A DNA stretch of 18,910 nt from Thermoplasmata archaeon (GTDB lineage Archaea; Thermoplasmatota; Thermoplasmata; Thermoplasmatales; Thermoplasmataceae), in NCBI GenBank assembly GCA_021797055.1, contig JAKAAI010000032.1, forward strand, positions 1-18,910, given 5' to 3'. Position numbers and translations under genes: made by a program. Under the pieces are notes generated by a model that worked only from the letters and a program-made list of their open reading frames with translations, was not told the origin of the DNA and did no database searches. Below, piece by piece: positions 1 through 8,322 of this stretch (the stretch's first letter is position 1; every line of letters begins with the position of its first letter).

Positions 1-1
1 C

Positions 2-1987
2 CCTTCACTGGGTATAAAAATACTCAAAAAGAAACTTGCAGTCGCATGGTCACTATCCATTCCGATTATGCTGATACAATACCTCTTTTCATCCCTTCCA
101 TTTAAAGACTATGTGGAACTGATCCTGGCGATACCGGTACTTTTCTATTCCGGTTCCGGTTTCTTCGAGGGGGCATACCATACTATCAGATCCAGGATGG
201 GAAATATGGATCTGCTCATAGCACTTGGCACTGGGACGGCATTTGTCTTCTCCCTGTTCATAACACTATACCCTAAAGCTATACCTGGATCCAGTGTATA
301 TTTCGACGCTTCTGTTTTCATTATTACCCTGATCCTAACGGGAACCTATATTGAAACACTGACAAAGGAGAAGGCTAATTCAGCCGCTTCAAAGCTGAAG
401 GAAATTATCCCGGAATATGTCCACTATGTTTCGCCCGATGGAACCGTTTCGGAAAGAAGAATTGATGAGATCCATACTGGTGATATGCTGCTCTGTAAAC
501 CCGGTGACATTATACCGGCCGACGGGAATGTATTGAAAGGTTCAAGTGAGGTCGATCAATCGATCATAACTGGCGAACAAAATCCTGTTTTGAAAGTAGC
601 CGGGGATCCTGTCGTCGCCGGAACTATTAACCTCAATGGTTCCCTTTCTGTAATGGTTGAGAAAGTAGGAAAAGACAGCACAATTAACCATGTTTACAGG
701 CTTATTCAGAATGCCACAATGGGTCGCGTCAGGATACAGAGAGTGGCAGACACATTTTCGGCACTATTCATACCTGTTGTTATAGTTGCCGCAATATTAG
801 CAGGGACATTTTGGTACTTTTATCTATCTATTATGGGACATGATCTTGCATTTCAGTATGCGATTCTTGCTTTCGTATCTGTCGTTGTCATAGCATGTCC
901 CTGTGCTATAGGTTTAGCTGCCCCAATTACACTTCTCATATCTTCCAGTGAATCATCTCGGAACGGTATATTACTGAAGAACCCTGGCTCTCTTGAACGT
1001 TTATCCAAAGCAACAATTGTTCTTTTCGACAAGACAGGAACACTCACTATTGCTGATCCTCAGATAACTGATGTTAAAACTGAACCTGGATTTGATCTGG
1101 AAAGAACGATCTCCATGGCAGCCGCTGTTGAGAAGATGTCAAATCATCCTATAGCGAAGGCTATTGTCAAATATTCTCAGAAACTTAACCTTAAAATCCC
1201 GGAAGCCTCTGATATCGTGGAAACACCAGGAATAGGTATTTCAGGGAAGGTGGCTGGTTTCGAGATAAGAATTAGGAGATACTCGCAGGCATCGTCGTCA
1301 ATTGTTTCAATTGAAATAAACGGTAAAAGTGCATGTCAGATATCCCTTGCTTATAATATTCGAGACACAGCATGCGATGCTATTTCCACACTGAAGGATA
1401 TGGGAATTAAAACCGCTATGGTAACAGGGGATATTGACTCAGAGGCAAGAAAAATTGGTCTTCAGCTTGGCATAACCGATATCCATGCTGGTTTAAAGCC
1501 GGAAGACAAGGCTAAAATTGTAACAAAATACCAGGGATCTGGAGAATATGTCGTGTTTGTTGGCGATGGAATTAATGACAGTGCTGCAATGGAAACGGCT
1601 GATACAGGTATGGCAATGGGCTCCGGGTTGGATATAGCAAAGGAAAGTGGCGACATAATACTTCTGAATGATGATCTTACCATGGTGGTTTATTCTATTA
1701 TACTGGGTAAAAACACGATATCCAAGATAAGGCAGAATATAGGTTGGGCCATTGGGTATAACTCAGTGCTGATTCCGGTCGCTGCAGGTCTTCTGGTTCC
1801 AGTATTTGGTTTATCAATATTCTCCATTTTACCAATTCTTGCAGCACTTGCAATGGGTCTTAGCTCAACTTCGGTTGTGCTTAATTCACTGCGCTTAAGA
1901 TCAAAAATCACAAAGTCCGTTAAAAGGATAGCATCGTTCGGAAAAGAAGCCAGGATTAAGAAAGGAGATCTGCCTGGCGGAGTGTGA
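2..1987 (+). CDS. copA: Cu(I)-exporting P1B-type ATPase, 5' end outside window
   Basis: Heavy-metal P-type ATPase that moves a monovalent cation, most likely Cu(I), out of the cytoplasm using ATP. The frame is open to the window edge without a stop, and residues before the first ATG (68) already form a membrane helix, so the gene starts upstream. Visible in order: early TM helices, the actuator loop with TGE (569-577), the metal-site CPC in a TM helix (896-904), the phosphorylation motif DKTGT (D at 1028), the HP motif of P1B pumps (1145-1150), the hinge GDGIND (1562-1579), then last-helix signatures YN (1757-1762) and MxxSS (1853-1867). CPC plus YN plus MxxSS is the P1B-1 (Cu/Ag) pattern; Zn/Cd pumps differ there. 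Any N-terminal metal-binding domain lies outside the window. It overlaps the next gene by 4 nt. Silver as substrate cannot be excluded. Confidence 0.93.
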   Translation, partial: PSLGIKILKKKLAVAWSLSIPIMLIQYLFSSLPFKDYVELILAIPVLFYSGSGFFEGAYHTIRSRMGNMDLLIALGTGTAFVFSLFITLYPKAIPGSSVYFDASVFIITLILTGTYIETLTKEKANSAASKLKEIIPEYVHYVSPDGTVSERRIDEIHTGDMLLCKPGDIIPADGNVLKGSSEVDQSIITGEQNPVLKVAGDPVVAGTINLNGSLSVMVEKVGKDSTINHVYRLIQNATMGRVRIQRVADTFSALFIPVVIVAAILAGTFWYFYLSIMGHDLAFQYAILAFVSVVVIACPCAIGLAAPITLLISSSESSRNGILLKNPGSLERLSKATIVLFDKTGTLTIADPQITDVKTEPGFDLERTISMAAAVEKMSNHPIAKAIVKYSQKLNLKIPEASDIVETPGIGISGKVAGFEIRIRRYSQASSSIVSIEINGKSACQISLAYNIRDTACDAISTLKDMGIKTAMVTGDIDSEARKIGLQLGITDIHAGLKPEDKAKIVTKYQGSGEYVVFVGDGINDSAAMETADTGMAMGSGLDIAKESGDIILLNDDLTMVVYSIILGKNTISKIRQNIGWAIGYNSVLIPVAAGLLVPVFGLSIFSILPILAALAMGLSSTSVVLNSLRLRSKITKSVKRIASFGKEARIKKGDLPGGV

Positions 1988-2328
1988 ATAAATTGGAAGA
2001 AAATATTACATTTAAGGTTGGTAAAGGCTGCATTCGAATCGAGAACTCTGCTTTGAAAAGAATTTCTGGAAAGAATGTCTGCATAAACATGGATTTTGAA
2101 AAAGGTCCATGCAATGATGATGCGTGTCAGATCATCACGAAACCGGTTGTTACTGAAATTTTCGAGATAGGTTCAGAAATGGCCCATCTTGAAAAAGGTG
2201 GGGTTTCTATCTATTTGACGCCGGAAATCTACAAGGCAATAGATGCAGGCAGGCAAGAAAATGTTAGTGTAATATACTCCAGAGGAAGGGGGAGGCTCGT
2301 TGTTAAAGGTTTCTCTTTTTTACAGTGA
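1984..2328 (+). CDS. Small cysteine-containing protein, possibly HesB-like, coupled to the Cu ATPase
   Basis: This 114-residue protein starts with GTG inside the ATPase stop codon (GTGA overlap), so the two are almost certainly cotranscribed and translationally coupled. It has four cysteines (C16, C33, C43, C48), the last two as CNDDAC. The C-terminal half (strand, LTPE, short helix, YSRGRGRLVVKGF) recalls the HesB-like/A-type scaffold fold, in which a pre-C-terminal strand carries 'dpe' and the end is G-x-x-F, but the classical C-terminal CxC of iron-sulfur scaffolds is absent. No HMA-type CxxC chaperone motif and no signal peptide or TM helix are seen. A copper-binding accessory protein is an inference from the cysteines and the coupling only. 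The family assignment is tentative. Confidence 0.8.
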   Translation: MNKLEENITFKVGKGCIRIENSALKRISGKNVCINMDFEKGPCNDDACQIITKPVVTEIFEIGSEMAHLEKGGVSIYLTPEIYKAIDAGRQENVSVIYSRGRGRLVVKGFSFLQ

Positions 2329-2428
2329 TATATTACTAAATGGTTTAAAATTTCCGCGAATTGAGTGCGTGCAGCAATCAAAGAAATTATTTGTCAATGT
2401 CTCCCATGTATCATTGAGAACCAGCCAC

Positions 2429-2437
2429 ATTTTAATA
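2429..2437 (+). promoter_or_regulatory. TATA box of the thermopsin gene
   Basis: ATTTTAATA is centred about 25 nt upstream of the ATG at 2459. This is the archaeal TATA-to-start distance expected if transcription begins at the A of the start codon (leaderless). No Shine-Dalgarno sequence precedes the ATG. Confidence 0.6.
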
Positions 2438-2458
2438 ACAAGTATTTGATGTTGATGT

Positions 2459-5400
2459 ATGCAAGCGTCAAAGACAATAATTCTTGCATTGCTTCTATCA
2501 ATAATCATGCTGATGACATCATTATCATTAGGAAATCTGGATCAGGCTTCATCTCAGCCAGGTGCATCATTTCAATTTAAATATACTCCTCAAAATGACA
2601 CAGTTGTTTCCAAAAGTTCTTCGAATAATAGTTCGTTAATAATTAGGGCACCATCTTTGAATGTTTCGGATACCGCATCAACGCATGGAGTAACCTGGGA
2701 TTCAATGTTGAATTACACAATGTCAAGGATAACAAATAAGAGCATTCCGACCATTGCGAGACTGTTGCCAAATTTTGGCATACAATCGAATTTTAAGGCA
2801 ACTTATGGGCCGTCATATCAATCAGCCCCAGCTCCAATGGGTCTTGCATCCTACGGTTTAAGAAACGTCTCCGGATCACTCACACCTTTTACGTATAATA
2901 CCACCTGTTTTGATGGGACTGTCAGTATAAATAATGTTTCTGAATTTTACATGGGAAGCGACTCTCCGTATGCATTTTCTATACAGATGAATTCCGTTTT
3001 AACCGGTGTAACGTTGTTTGGTGAGACGGGTTATCAGTACTGGATACAGAACGTTGCATTTTATTCAACCAGGACTCATCAGCTCACACTTGTTGATAAC
3101 ATATGGAACTTTAGCTCACCTACCGCAGTCATAACAGGAGGAGAATTTAACAACTACACTGGAACCGTAGTTCCCGGATTATATTATTATAAAGTCGGTC
3201 CGACATTTGATTTGGACTCAAACTTCTCATTATCCCTATTGCTTAATACTGCGAATGTGAATAATGACAACGCTGTTTTCTTGAATTACAGTATCAGTGG
3301 AACAACACCTGGAGGTTCTACTTTAGTGAACACAGGCTCTTACGATAGGGTAATCTTTAATTCAATAACTAGTAGAAGCGCTTCAGCAACGCCAGAAGCG
3401 CACTTTGAGGTTAGTGGCAGCACACTTTCTGATAATCACGCGATCCCTCTTGACGCAGAATTGGATTTCGGTGGTCCAGGTGGCGGGTCAACTGCAGATT
3501 TTACAAACATGAATTCTACACTTACGCTTATGTATAAAACAAGTTCCGGTAATCTTGCCCCGGTGCCATCTGCATATGATTCAGGATCTGCGACAGGTGA
3601 AACATCATCTGGTGTTTCGGCTTATTTCAAAGGAACAAAAGAATTCATGGTTACCGGGCCATCCTTTATAACTGGATTGTGGAATATAAGCGGCTCAACT
3701 GGGTCCGCTCTGGTAACCGGGTCTGTATATCCAGCTCCATCTTTCCTTATGGTAAGCCGCGGAAGGGATTTTGTCGCATCGGAATCTCAAGTCGCTCCCA
3801 TTTCAGTTAACGGTAATTTTAATATCTCACTAATCCCAGGAACATATTCTTTCAGCTTCATGTTGAGTTATCATGACAATTTTTCAATTGTTAATAAGAC
3901 ACTATCAAATGGATTTCATTTGAACTTGGGAGCCATTAACCTATCCAGCAATTATTCAATGGGTCTCTATACACCAATATATATAACCGATAATGCACAG
4001 CTTTCTCAGATCGCATTTAGTGGTCACGGAACGTTTTCATCTCCATATATAATACCAGGGCCATCATACCAGGCAATTTCAAAACTTAATGTATCCACTT
4101 CACTCAGCACGGCATTTTCTGCAGCCAACGATTATCTGTTCCCTGAATATGATGGAATAATAGTACGCAACACCGACCTATATGTCAGGTTTTCCGGATT
4201 TTCATCACAGTCCCAGCCTGTCTTCAAAGAAACGCAGACCTCTCTTGAATATCTTGAAATTTCGCAATATCTGCAGCTGCCACAATCTAATTTCCTGCCA
4301 CTAGAATTCTATAATTCATCAAACATAATCTTTTCAAACAACACAGTTTCCACATGGTTCCCGGCCGATGTCTTCACAGACGAGACATTTTACAATGTTC
4401 CATTTGTATCATCCCTTGTTTTCTGGAATGTTACAAATAGCCTTATCTCCAGTAACATTGTAAAGAGTCAGGGATCAGGCATCCTGATATACGATGAAAG
4501 CAACATCACATCCTCAAATTATGTCTGGGGAAATATCTTCACACCATGCAATCTAATAGGAGCTGGTTCTTACTATGGCTATGCCCCGATAGGTCTCATA
4601 ATCGAGAGTTCTGGCAACACAATATTCAACAATATATTCGACACCCCAATAACAATTGTGAGCTTGGATGGGCAATACGCAAACATCTACAACGATGCAA
4701 ATGTCACATACCATGACAATTTCAATATATCGAAGGAGCCTGCTAATTATGTTGTTACTTTTGCCGGGCAAAACCTAAGCGGAAGCATAATTAACGGAAG
4801 TTATGTGGGAGGGAACTTTTATTACAACTATTTCTCAAACGGGGCACAGCCATACAATGGCAGTGGCCTTGGCCTTGCTTTTCCGGCACAGAACCAATTG
4901 AACGGTAGCATTAACGATGGTTATGACTACTATCCGCTGACAGTTTACAGTGAGGAGGCTAATATTTCTGCCTCAGGGCTCCCATCCCGTGTTACGACAT
5001 ATTTTGACGTAAACAATGCAATCTTTAAGCTCAGTTACGGTGAGTCCGATACAATATACCTGCCTAACGGGACCTATCAACTGGAAGGCTTCTTTTTATA
5101 TAATTCAGCAGAGGAGTTTCTTCCAACATTATATGTGGGTCCATTCGTTGAGGCAAGTTCTGTCTTCTATGTTGATGGACCAGTTTTGAACCTGACCCTC
5201 CGATATACCCTGTTCATAAACGTTACTTTCAGGGAGAGCGGGCTTCCGGCTGGAACTATCTGGGGATTCACTGTACTTCAGGAAGCAGAAGGTTTCATAC
5301 TGGATTCTTCGGATATATCGATTTATCTGGAGGCAGGGGTCACTTATACTGTACTTCCGCAGGCTGTCACCGGATATTATACAACAGGGTTCTTCAGTTT

Positions 5401-5794
5401 TTCAGTTTCTCTCTCACCTGAGATAGTTACAATAATTTATGTCCCAGAAACTTCCCAGACGACCTTTTCTGCAACATTCACTGAATCCGGTCTTTTACCC
5501 GGGACATCATGGACAGTTTACATCGGCTCCCAGGAATTCAATGTTAAAACGGCAAATCTCACAATTGTAAACATCCCCGATGGCAGTTATTCATATTCCA
5601 TTTCAAGCATAAATGGCTACGAGAAAGTACCGTCTGGAACATTTACGATTGATAACAGCAATGCAACGATCCAGGTTATGTTTGTTAAAAGTTCCTCACT
5701 TTCAGATGTTTCTTATCTCCTTATCGTAGCTGCAGCTATAGGAGGGCTAATATTAGGTTCTGCAATCGTCTACTTGCGCTACAGGAAAATGTAA
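2459..5794 (+). CDS. Secreted membrane-anchored thermopsin-family (A5) protease with beta-helix and surface repeats
   Basis: Predicted extracellular acid protease of 1111 residues. Residues 1-25 are a signal peptide (charged start, then a long hydrophobic core). The thermopsin domain spans about residues 70-405; its hallmark PAPMGLASYG lies near residue 125, followed by the YNTT.FDG strand and the YWIQNVAFY segment typical of the family. Residues about 490-790 contain a linker with SGHGTFSSPYI and then N-rich strand repeats (SSNIIFSNNTV, TNSLISSNIV, GNTIFNNIF) of the NosD-like right-handed beta-helix type. Three repeats with an (S/E)SGLP-type start lie at about 838, 926 and 1009. A single TM helix (about 1085-1105) followed by RYRKM anchors the C-terminus outside-out. 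There are very many N-x-S/T sequons, so it is probably N-glycosylated. It is much longer than single-domain thermopsins. Catalytic residues of A5 are not clear enough to me to check. It stands alone with its own TATA box. Confidence 0.88.
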   Translation: MQASKTIILALLLSIIMLMTSLSLGNLDQASSQPGASFQFKYTPQNDTVVSKSSSNNSSLIIRAPSLNVSDTASTHGVTWDSMLNYTMSRITNKSIPTIARLLPNFGIQSNFKATYGPSYQSAPAPMGLASYGLRNVSGSLTPFTYNTTCFDGTVSINNVSEFYMGSDSPYAFSIQMNSVLTGVTLFGETGYQYWIQNVAFYSTRTHQLTLVDNIWNFSSPTAVITGGEFNNYTGTVVPGLYYYKVGPTFDLDSNFSLSLLLNTANVNNDNAVFLNYSISGTTPGGSTLVNTGSYDRVIFNSITSRSASATPEAHFEVSGSTLSDNHAIPLDAELDFGGPGGGSTADFTNMNSTLTLMYKTSSGNLAPVPSAYDSGSATGETSSGVSAYFKGTKEFMVTGPSFITGLWNISGSTGSALVTGSVYPAPSFLMVSRGRDFVASESQVAPISVNGNFNISLIPGTYSFSFMLSYHDNFSIVNKTLSNGFHLNLGAINLSSNYSMGLYTPIYITDNAQLSQIAFSGHGTFSSPYIIPGPSYQAISKLNVSTSLSTAFSAANDYLFPEYDGIIVRNTDLYVRFSGFSSQSQPVFKETQTSLEYLEISQYLQLPQSNFLPLEFYNSSNIIFSNNTVSTWFPADVFTDETFYNVPFVSSLVFWNVTNSLISSNIVKSQGSGILIYDESNITSSNYVWGNIFTPCNLIGAGSYYGYAPIGLIIESSGNTIFNNIFDTPITIVSLDGQYANIYNDANVTYHDNFNISKEPANYVVTFAGQNLSGSIINGSYVGGNFYYNYFSNGAQPYNGSGLGLAFPAQNQLNGSINDGYDYYPLTVYSEEANISASGLPSRVTTYFDVNNAIFKLSYGESDTIYLPNGTYQLEGFFLYNSAEEFLPTLYVGPFVEASSVFYVDGPVLNLTLRYTLFINVTFRESGLPAGTIWGFTVLQEAEGFILDSSDISIYLEAGVTYTVLPQAVTGYYTTGFFSFSVSLSPEIVTIIYVPETSQTTFSATFTESGLLPGTSWTVYIGSQEFNVKTANLTIVNIPDGSYSYSISSINGYEKVPSGTFTIDNSNATIQVMFVKSSSLSDVSYLLIVAAAIGGLILGSAIVYLRYRKM

Positions 5795-5840
5795 TATCAG
5801 GTATTACAGAGGGGGAGAAAATCAAAATGCATGATTTTTA

Positions 5841-6401
5841 TCATCCGGTCTCAGGCATACCCATGAGATATGATGACAGTCCAAGTCCCCAGAAAAGAGC
5901 AGGATAAACTATCATCCTCTCCATACCCCCTGCACCTATGCCCAGGTACATTTTCTCGATGTACAGAATTATTGCAGCTACAATGAAAAGGCCAATTGCC
6001 AGGGACAGGAAGCGGAATGGAGATTTGATCCATGTTACGCCGACAATCGCAGCTATTGCAGCGAAAAGGAATGTGATATAAGCCCCCACAGAATGCAGAA
6101 AACCTGTATTCTCCGGAAAAACGCCTACCATTATGGCGCCAATTGCCGCTATGATCAGCAGGTAAGGGAAAACAGACTTCTTCTGATTAGAAGCTATCAG
6201 AACAGCACCAACTACAAGCAAAAAGCCGAATAGAACGATTGTACTGTTAAAAATATATGCTGTGGATCCGACACCAAGGTCGCTGATATAATTGTTTGCA
6301 ATTGAATAATCTGGATACTTTGCCTCTGCAACTATCATTGCTACGAGAAAAATAAAGGCGCCGATAAAGATCAAAGCTCCTGCTACATGCTCTCTCTTCA
6401 T
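5841..6401 (-). CDS. DUF998 family six-helix membrane protein
   Basis: An integral membrane protein of 186 residues with about six TM helices. It has the family signatures: YPDYS-x-x-NNYISDLG after helix 1 (residues 29-43), VGVFPEN followed by LHS in the middle, and GGMERMIVYPALFWG before the last helix. DUF998 proteins are common in Thermoplasmata and other archaea; their molecular role is unknown to me. The ATG at 6401 is preceded at the leaderless distance by TATTATAGATT. The gene follows the ILT-like gene on the same strand after a 63-nt A/T-rich gap holding a duplicated 12-mer. It is convergent with the thermopsin gene, 46 nt apart. Confidence 0.85.
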   Translation of the reverse strand: MKREHVAGALIFIGAFIFLVAMIVAEAKYPDYSIANNYISDLGVGSTAYIFNSTIVLFGFLLVVGAVLIASNQKKSVFPYLLIIAAIGAIMVGVFPENTGFLHSVGAYITFLFAAIAAIVGVTWIKSPFRFLSLAIGLFIVAAIILYIEKMYLGIGAGGMERMIVYPALFWGLGLSSYLMGMPETG

Positions 6402-6418
6402 TCTTATAAAAGAATAAT

Positions 6419-6430
6419 CTATAATATTAA
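6419..6430 (-). promoter_or_regulatory. TATA box of the DUF998 gene
   Basis: On the minus strand TTAATATTATAG is centred about 24 nt upstream of the ATG at 6401. It overlaps the first copy of the direct repeat at 6421-6449, so the repeat may be a duplicated core promoter or an operator over the TATA box. Confidence 0.45.
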
Positions 6431-6449
6431 ATTATTGATAATATTAAAT
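6421..6449. repeat. Tandem 12-mer direct repeat, 17-nt period
   Basis: ATAATATTAAAT occurs exactly twice, at 6421-6432 and 6438-6449, separated by TATTG. It lies between the ILT-like gene and the DUF998 gene. The A/T-only composition makes chance more likely than it would be for mixed sequence, but both copies are perfect. Confidence 0.6.
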
Positions 6450-6464
6450 CATTTGAGTAATCAT

Positions 6465-7154
6465 TTATTCCTTTTCAGCGGTTGCTCTGTTTGGACCAAT
6501 TGTGAGATTCCAGTGAGCAATCAGATATACAATAGCGAAGAAAAGTATGAAAAGTGGTACGAGGAAAAGATCATTTATATTTCGGAAAGCCTCAATGAAC
6601 CAGAATGATGAAAATGTCAGCAACAATGCGGAAACAGCTATCTTCATGCTCGCCTGCTTTACCTTCCTTATCTGGGATTGCAAAATTACAGCTGCAAACA
6701 CGACAATAACGACACCAAGAAGAAGACCAGTTATGGTTGAAAAATAACCGTTCGGATAGAGTGCCACCAGTACAATTGCGGCCTCAAATGCCTCAACCAA
6801 TCCCACAGAATAAGCAGTATAGAGGAGTTCGTGTGTTTCATTTTCTTCATCCTTATGCGGACCTTTTATTCCCAGAGTGAACTTAACGGATCTTCTGGAA
6901 CTCCTGATAAGCCTGATTCCGAAATAAAGCAGCAGAACTGCAGAGATCAATCTGACATACAGGATAGGAAGAAGCGTGATGTATTTCCCAATGAAAGCTG
7001 TTGGTATAAAAATGGTCAGAACACCAAATATAACGGCAAGATATATCACCACTCTCCTGGATTCAGCGTAAAGTGCCATTCCTACTGCGGTCGCTTCAGA
7101 CATCTCTAAAATAGTAATGCCCATTGCTGCAAGCAGTATTGCTATGTTGAACAC
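6465..7154 (-). CDS. Polytopic membrane protein with two E-x-x-E-A helices, FTR1/ILT-like (COG4280-type)
   Basis: About seven TM helices in 229 residues. Helix 1 carries EMSEA (E17, E20) and a later helix carries EAFEA (E121, E124), each followed by small and hydrophobic residues. This is the arrangement of the two R-E-x-x-E-A helices of FTR1-like iron permeases, but with the arginine absent. A third IEAFR lies near E188. A loop with acidic and histidine residues (HKDEENETHE, about 100-109) separates the halves. A metal-ion transporter of the ILT kind is the best guess; the substrate is unknown, and a LysE/Gdt1-like exporter is an alternative. I place the start at GTG 7154: a TATA-like box is centred 25 nt upstream of it. 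A TTG at 7172 would add six residues but lies too near the TATA boxes to be inside the transcript. Confidence 0.75.
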   Translation of the reverse strand: MFNIAILLAAMGITILEMSEATAVGMALYAESRRVVIYLAVIFGVLTIFIPTAFIGKYITLLPILYVRLISAVLLLYFGIRLIRSSRRSVKFTLGIKGPHKDEENETHELLYTAYSVGLVEAFEAAIVLVALYPNGYFSTITGLLLGVVIVVFAAVILQSQIRKVKQASMKIAVSALLLTFSSFWFIEAFRNINDLFLVPLFILFFAIVYLIAHWNLTIGPNRATAEKE

Positions 7155-7173
7155 TATCCGCGATTGATGCAAT

Positions 7174-7183
7174 ACTTAAAAAT
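7174..7183 (-). promoter_or_regulatory. TATA-like box of the ILT-like gene
   Basis: Minus-strand ATTTTTAAGT is centred about 25 nt upstream of GTG 7154. A second A/T box (TATTTAAATA, 7185-7194) lies further up and could be the TFB/TATA element of a weaker start. Confidence 0.4.
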
Positions 7184-7231
7184 GTATTTAAATAACTAAA
7201 CAGAATTTTCCATTACTCAGGTTAATACATC

Positions 7232-8158
7232 CTATTTTTTCATCTGGCTAACAAGTGAATTAATGGTCTCTTTGATATCCTCATGGCGGAATTTGAAACC
7301 AGCTTCCAGAAGTTTCTCCGGAACAACAAACTGGCTGGTGAACAGTGCATTCACTGCCCCTTCCCCGCCGACAAGTTTAATGACAAACTTTGGAGCTTTC
7401 AGCTTCAGCGGTACTCCCGTTGCTTCTGCGAGTATATTCTGCAGTTCGTCCTTCTTTACTGGATTCGGCGAAACACCGTTGAACACACCAAAATAATCCG
7501 TTTTCTCTATCAGGAAAATTATGGCATCACAGAGATCATCAATATGTATCCAGGAGAGCCAGTTATCAATGTTTCCATAATTTGCCCCCCTCCCTCTTAC
7601 AGCAAGTGAGTACAGTTCTGGAAATGCGCCGCCATCCGAACCAAGAACAACACCAAATCTAATAGTAATGAGTCTTGTAATATAGTTGTTAACTTTCTTT
7701 GACTCTTCTTCCCACCCTACAGCAAGTCGACTTAAAAAATCATTTCCAGGCTGACTGTCCTCGGAAAGAGTCTCAGAGCCACGATCGCCATAATAACCTA
7801 TTGCAGATGCATTCACGACAGAAAGTGGAGGTTCTTTTGCGGCATTTATGGCTGAAACAATTGTGAAAGTGCTGTTTATCCTGCTTTCAAACATTTCATT
7901 TTTATAAGACGCAGACCAGCGCTTGCTTATGCTTGCACCAGCTAGATTTATAACTGCATATGAACCAGAAATAACGGAAAGAATGTTCTCGTCCGGATCT
8001 GAACCTGGATTCCAGGTTACATATTTGACACCGGAATTGTCTTCTGAGATTGCTTTCCTCGTTAGAACATATATGTCATAATCGCCCATTTTCAATTGTT
8101 TTATTAAGTGGGAGCCAATGAAGCCGGTCCCGCCGGCGATTACGATTTTCTTGCCCAT
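7232..8158 (-). CDS. TIGR01777-type SDR epimerase / nucleoside-diphosphate-sugar epimerase-like protein
   Basis: An NAD(P)-binding extended short-chain dehydrogenase of about 308 residues, the usual family length. The N-terminus has the Rossmann motif GGTGFIG (residues 9-15). The middle has the TIGR01777 signatures INLAGASI followed by RW and SRINST, then NASAIGYYGDRG in place of the normal Y-x-x-x-K segment. The C-terminus has the DUF1731 element VVPEKLLEAGFKF. Members include bacterial YfcH; substrates are unproven. An in-frame ATG at 8179 would add seven residues (MDCNKDE), but the strong box TTATAAA sits directly against it and 25 nt upstream of ATG 8158, so 8158 is the better start; it also places the first strand at the N-terminus as in relatives. 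Confidence 0.88.
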   Translation of the reverse strand: MGKKIVIAGGTGFIGSHLIKQLKMGDYDIYVLTRKAISEDNSGVKYVTWNPGSDPDENILSVISGSYAVINLAGASISKRWSASYKNEMFESRINSTFTIVSAINAAKEPPLSVVNASAIGYYGDRGSETLSEDSQPGNDFLSRLAVGWEEESKKVNNYITRLITIRFGVVLGSDGGAFPELYSLAVRGRGANYGNIDNWLSWIHIDDLCDAIIFLIEKTDYFGVFNGVSPNPVKKDELQNILAEATGVPLKLKAPKFVIKLVGGEGAVNALFTSQFVVPEKLLEAGFKFRHEDIKETINSLVSQMKK

Positions 8159-8179
8159 CTCATCTTTATTACAATCCAT

Positions 8180-8189
8180 TTATAATTTT
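8180..8189 (-). promoter_or_regulatory. TATA box of the epimerase gene
   Basis: Minus-strand AAATTATAAA is centred about 26 nt upstream of ATG 8158. It decides the start choice, because a transcript from it would not include the upstream ATG at 8179. Confidence 0.6.
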
Positions 8190-8322
8190 TTTCGAAAAAA
8201 TCCTTTTACACTTTCTCAATTAAATACTGTATAACATTGAACTGGAATGTTAGCCGATAAATTTCAAGGAAATTTCAAGAAAAAACTTATTATCGATGAA
8301 AATATAGTGCGGTTGATTGCCT

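Noticed and set aside
2320..2508. Open frame on the minus strand between the Cu ATPase operon and thermopsin
   Set aside because: It overlaps the thermopsin start, the TATA box and the end of the cysteine protein; the composition is not protein-family-like and the thermopsin reading is certain.
7263..7609. Two plus-strand open frames inside the epimerase gene
   Set aside because: They are antisense to clearly conserved coding sequence and show no recognisable motif.
8159..8179. Longer epimerase N-terminus starting at ATG 8179
   Set aside because: The best TATA box abuts this ATG, so a transcript from it would start downstream; the seven added residues are hydrophilic and atypical.
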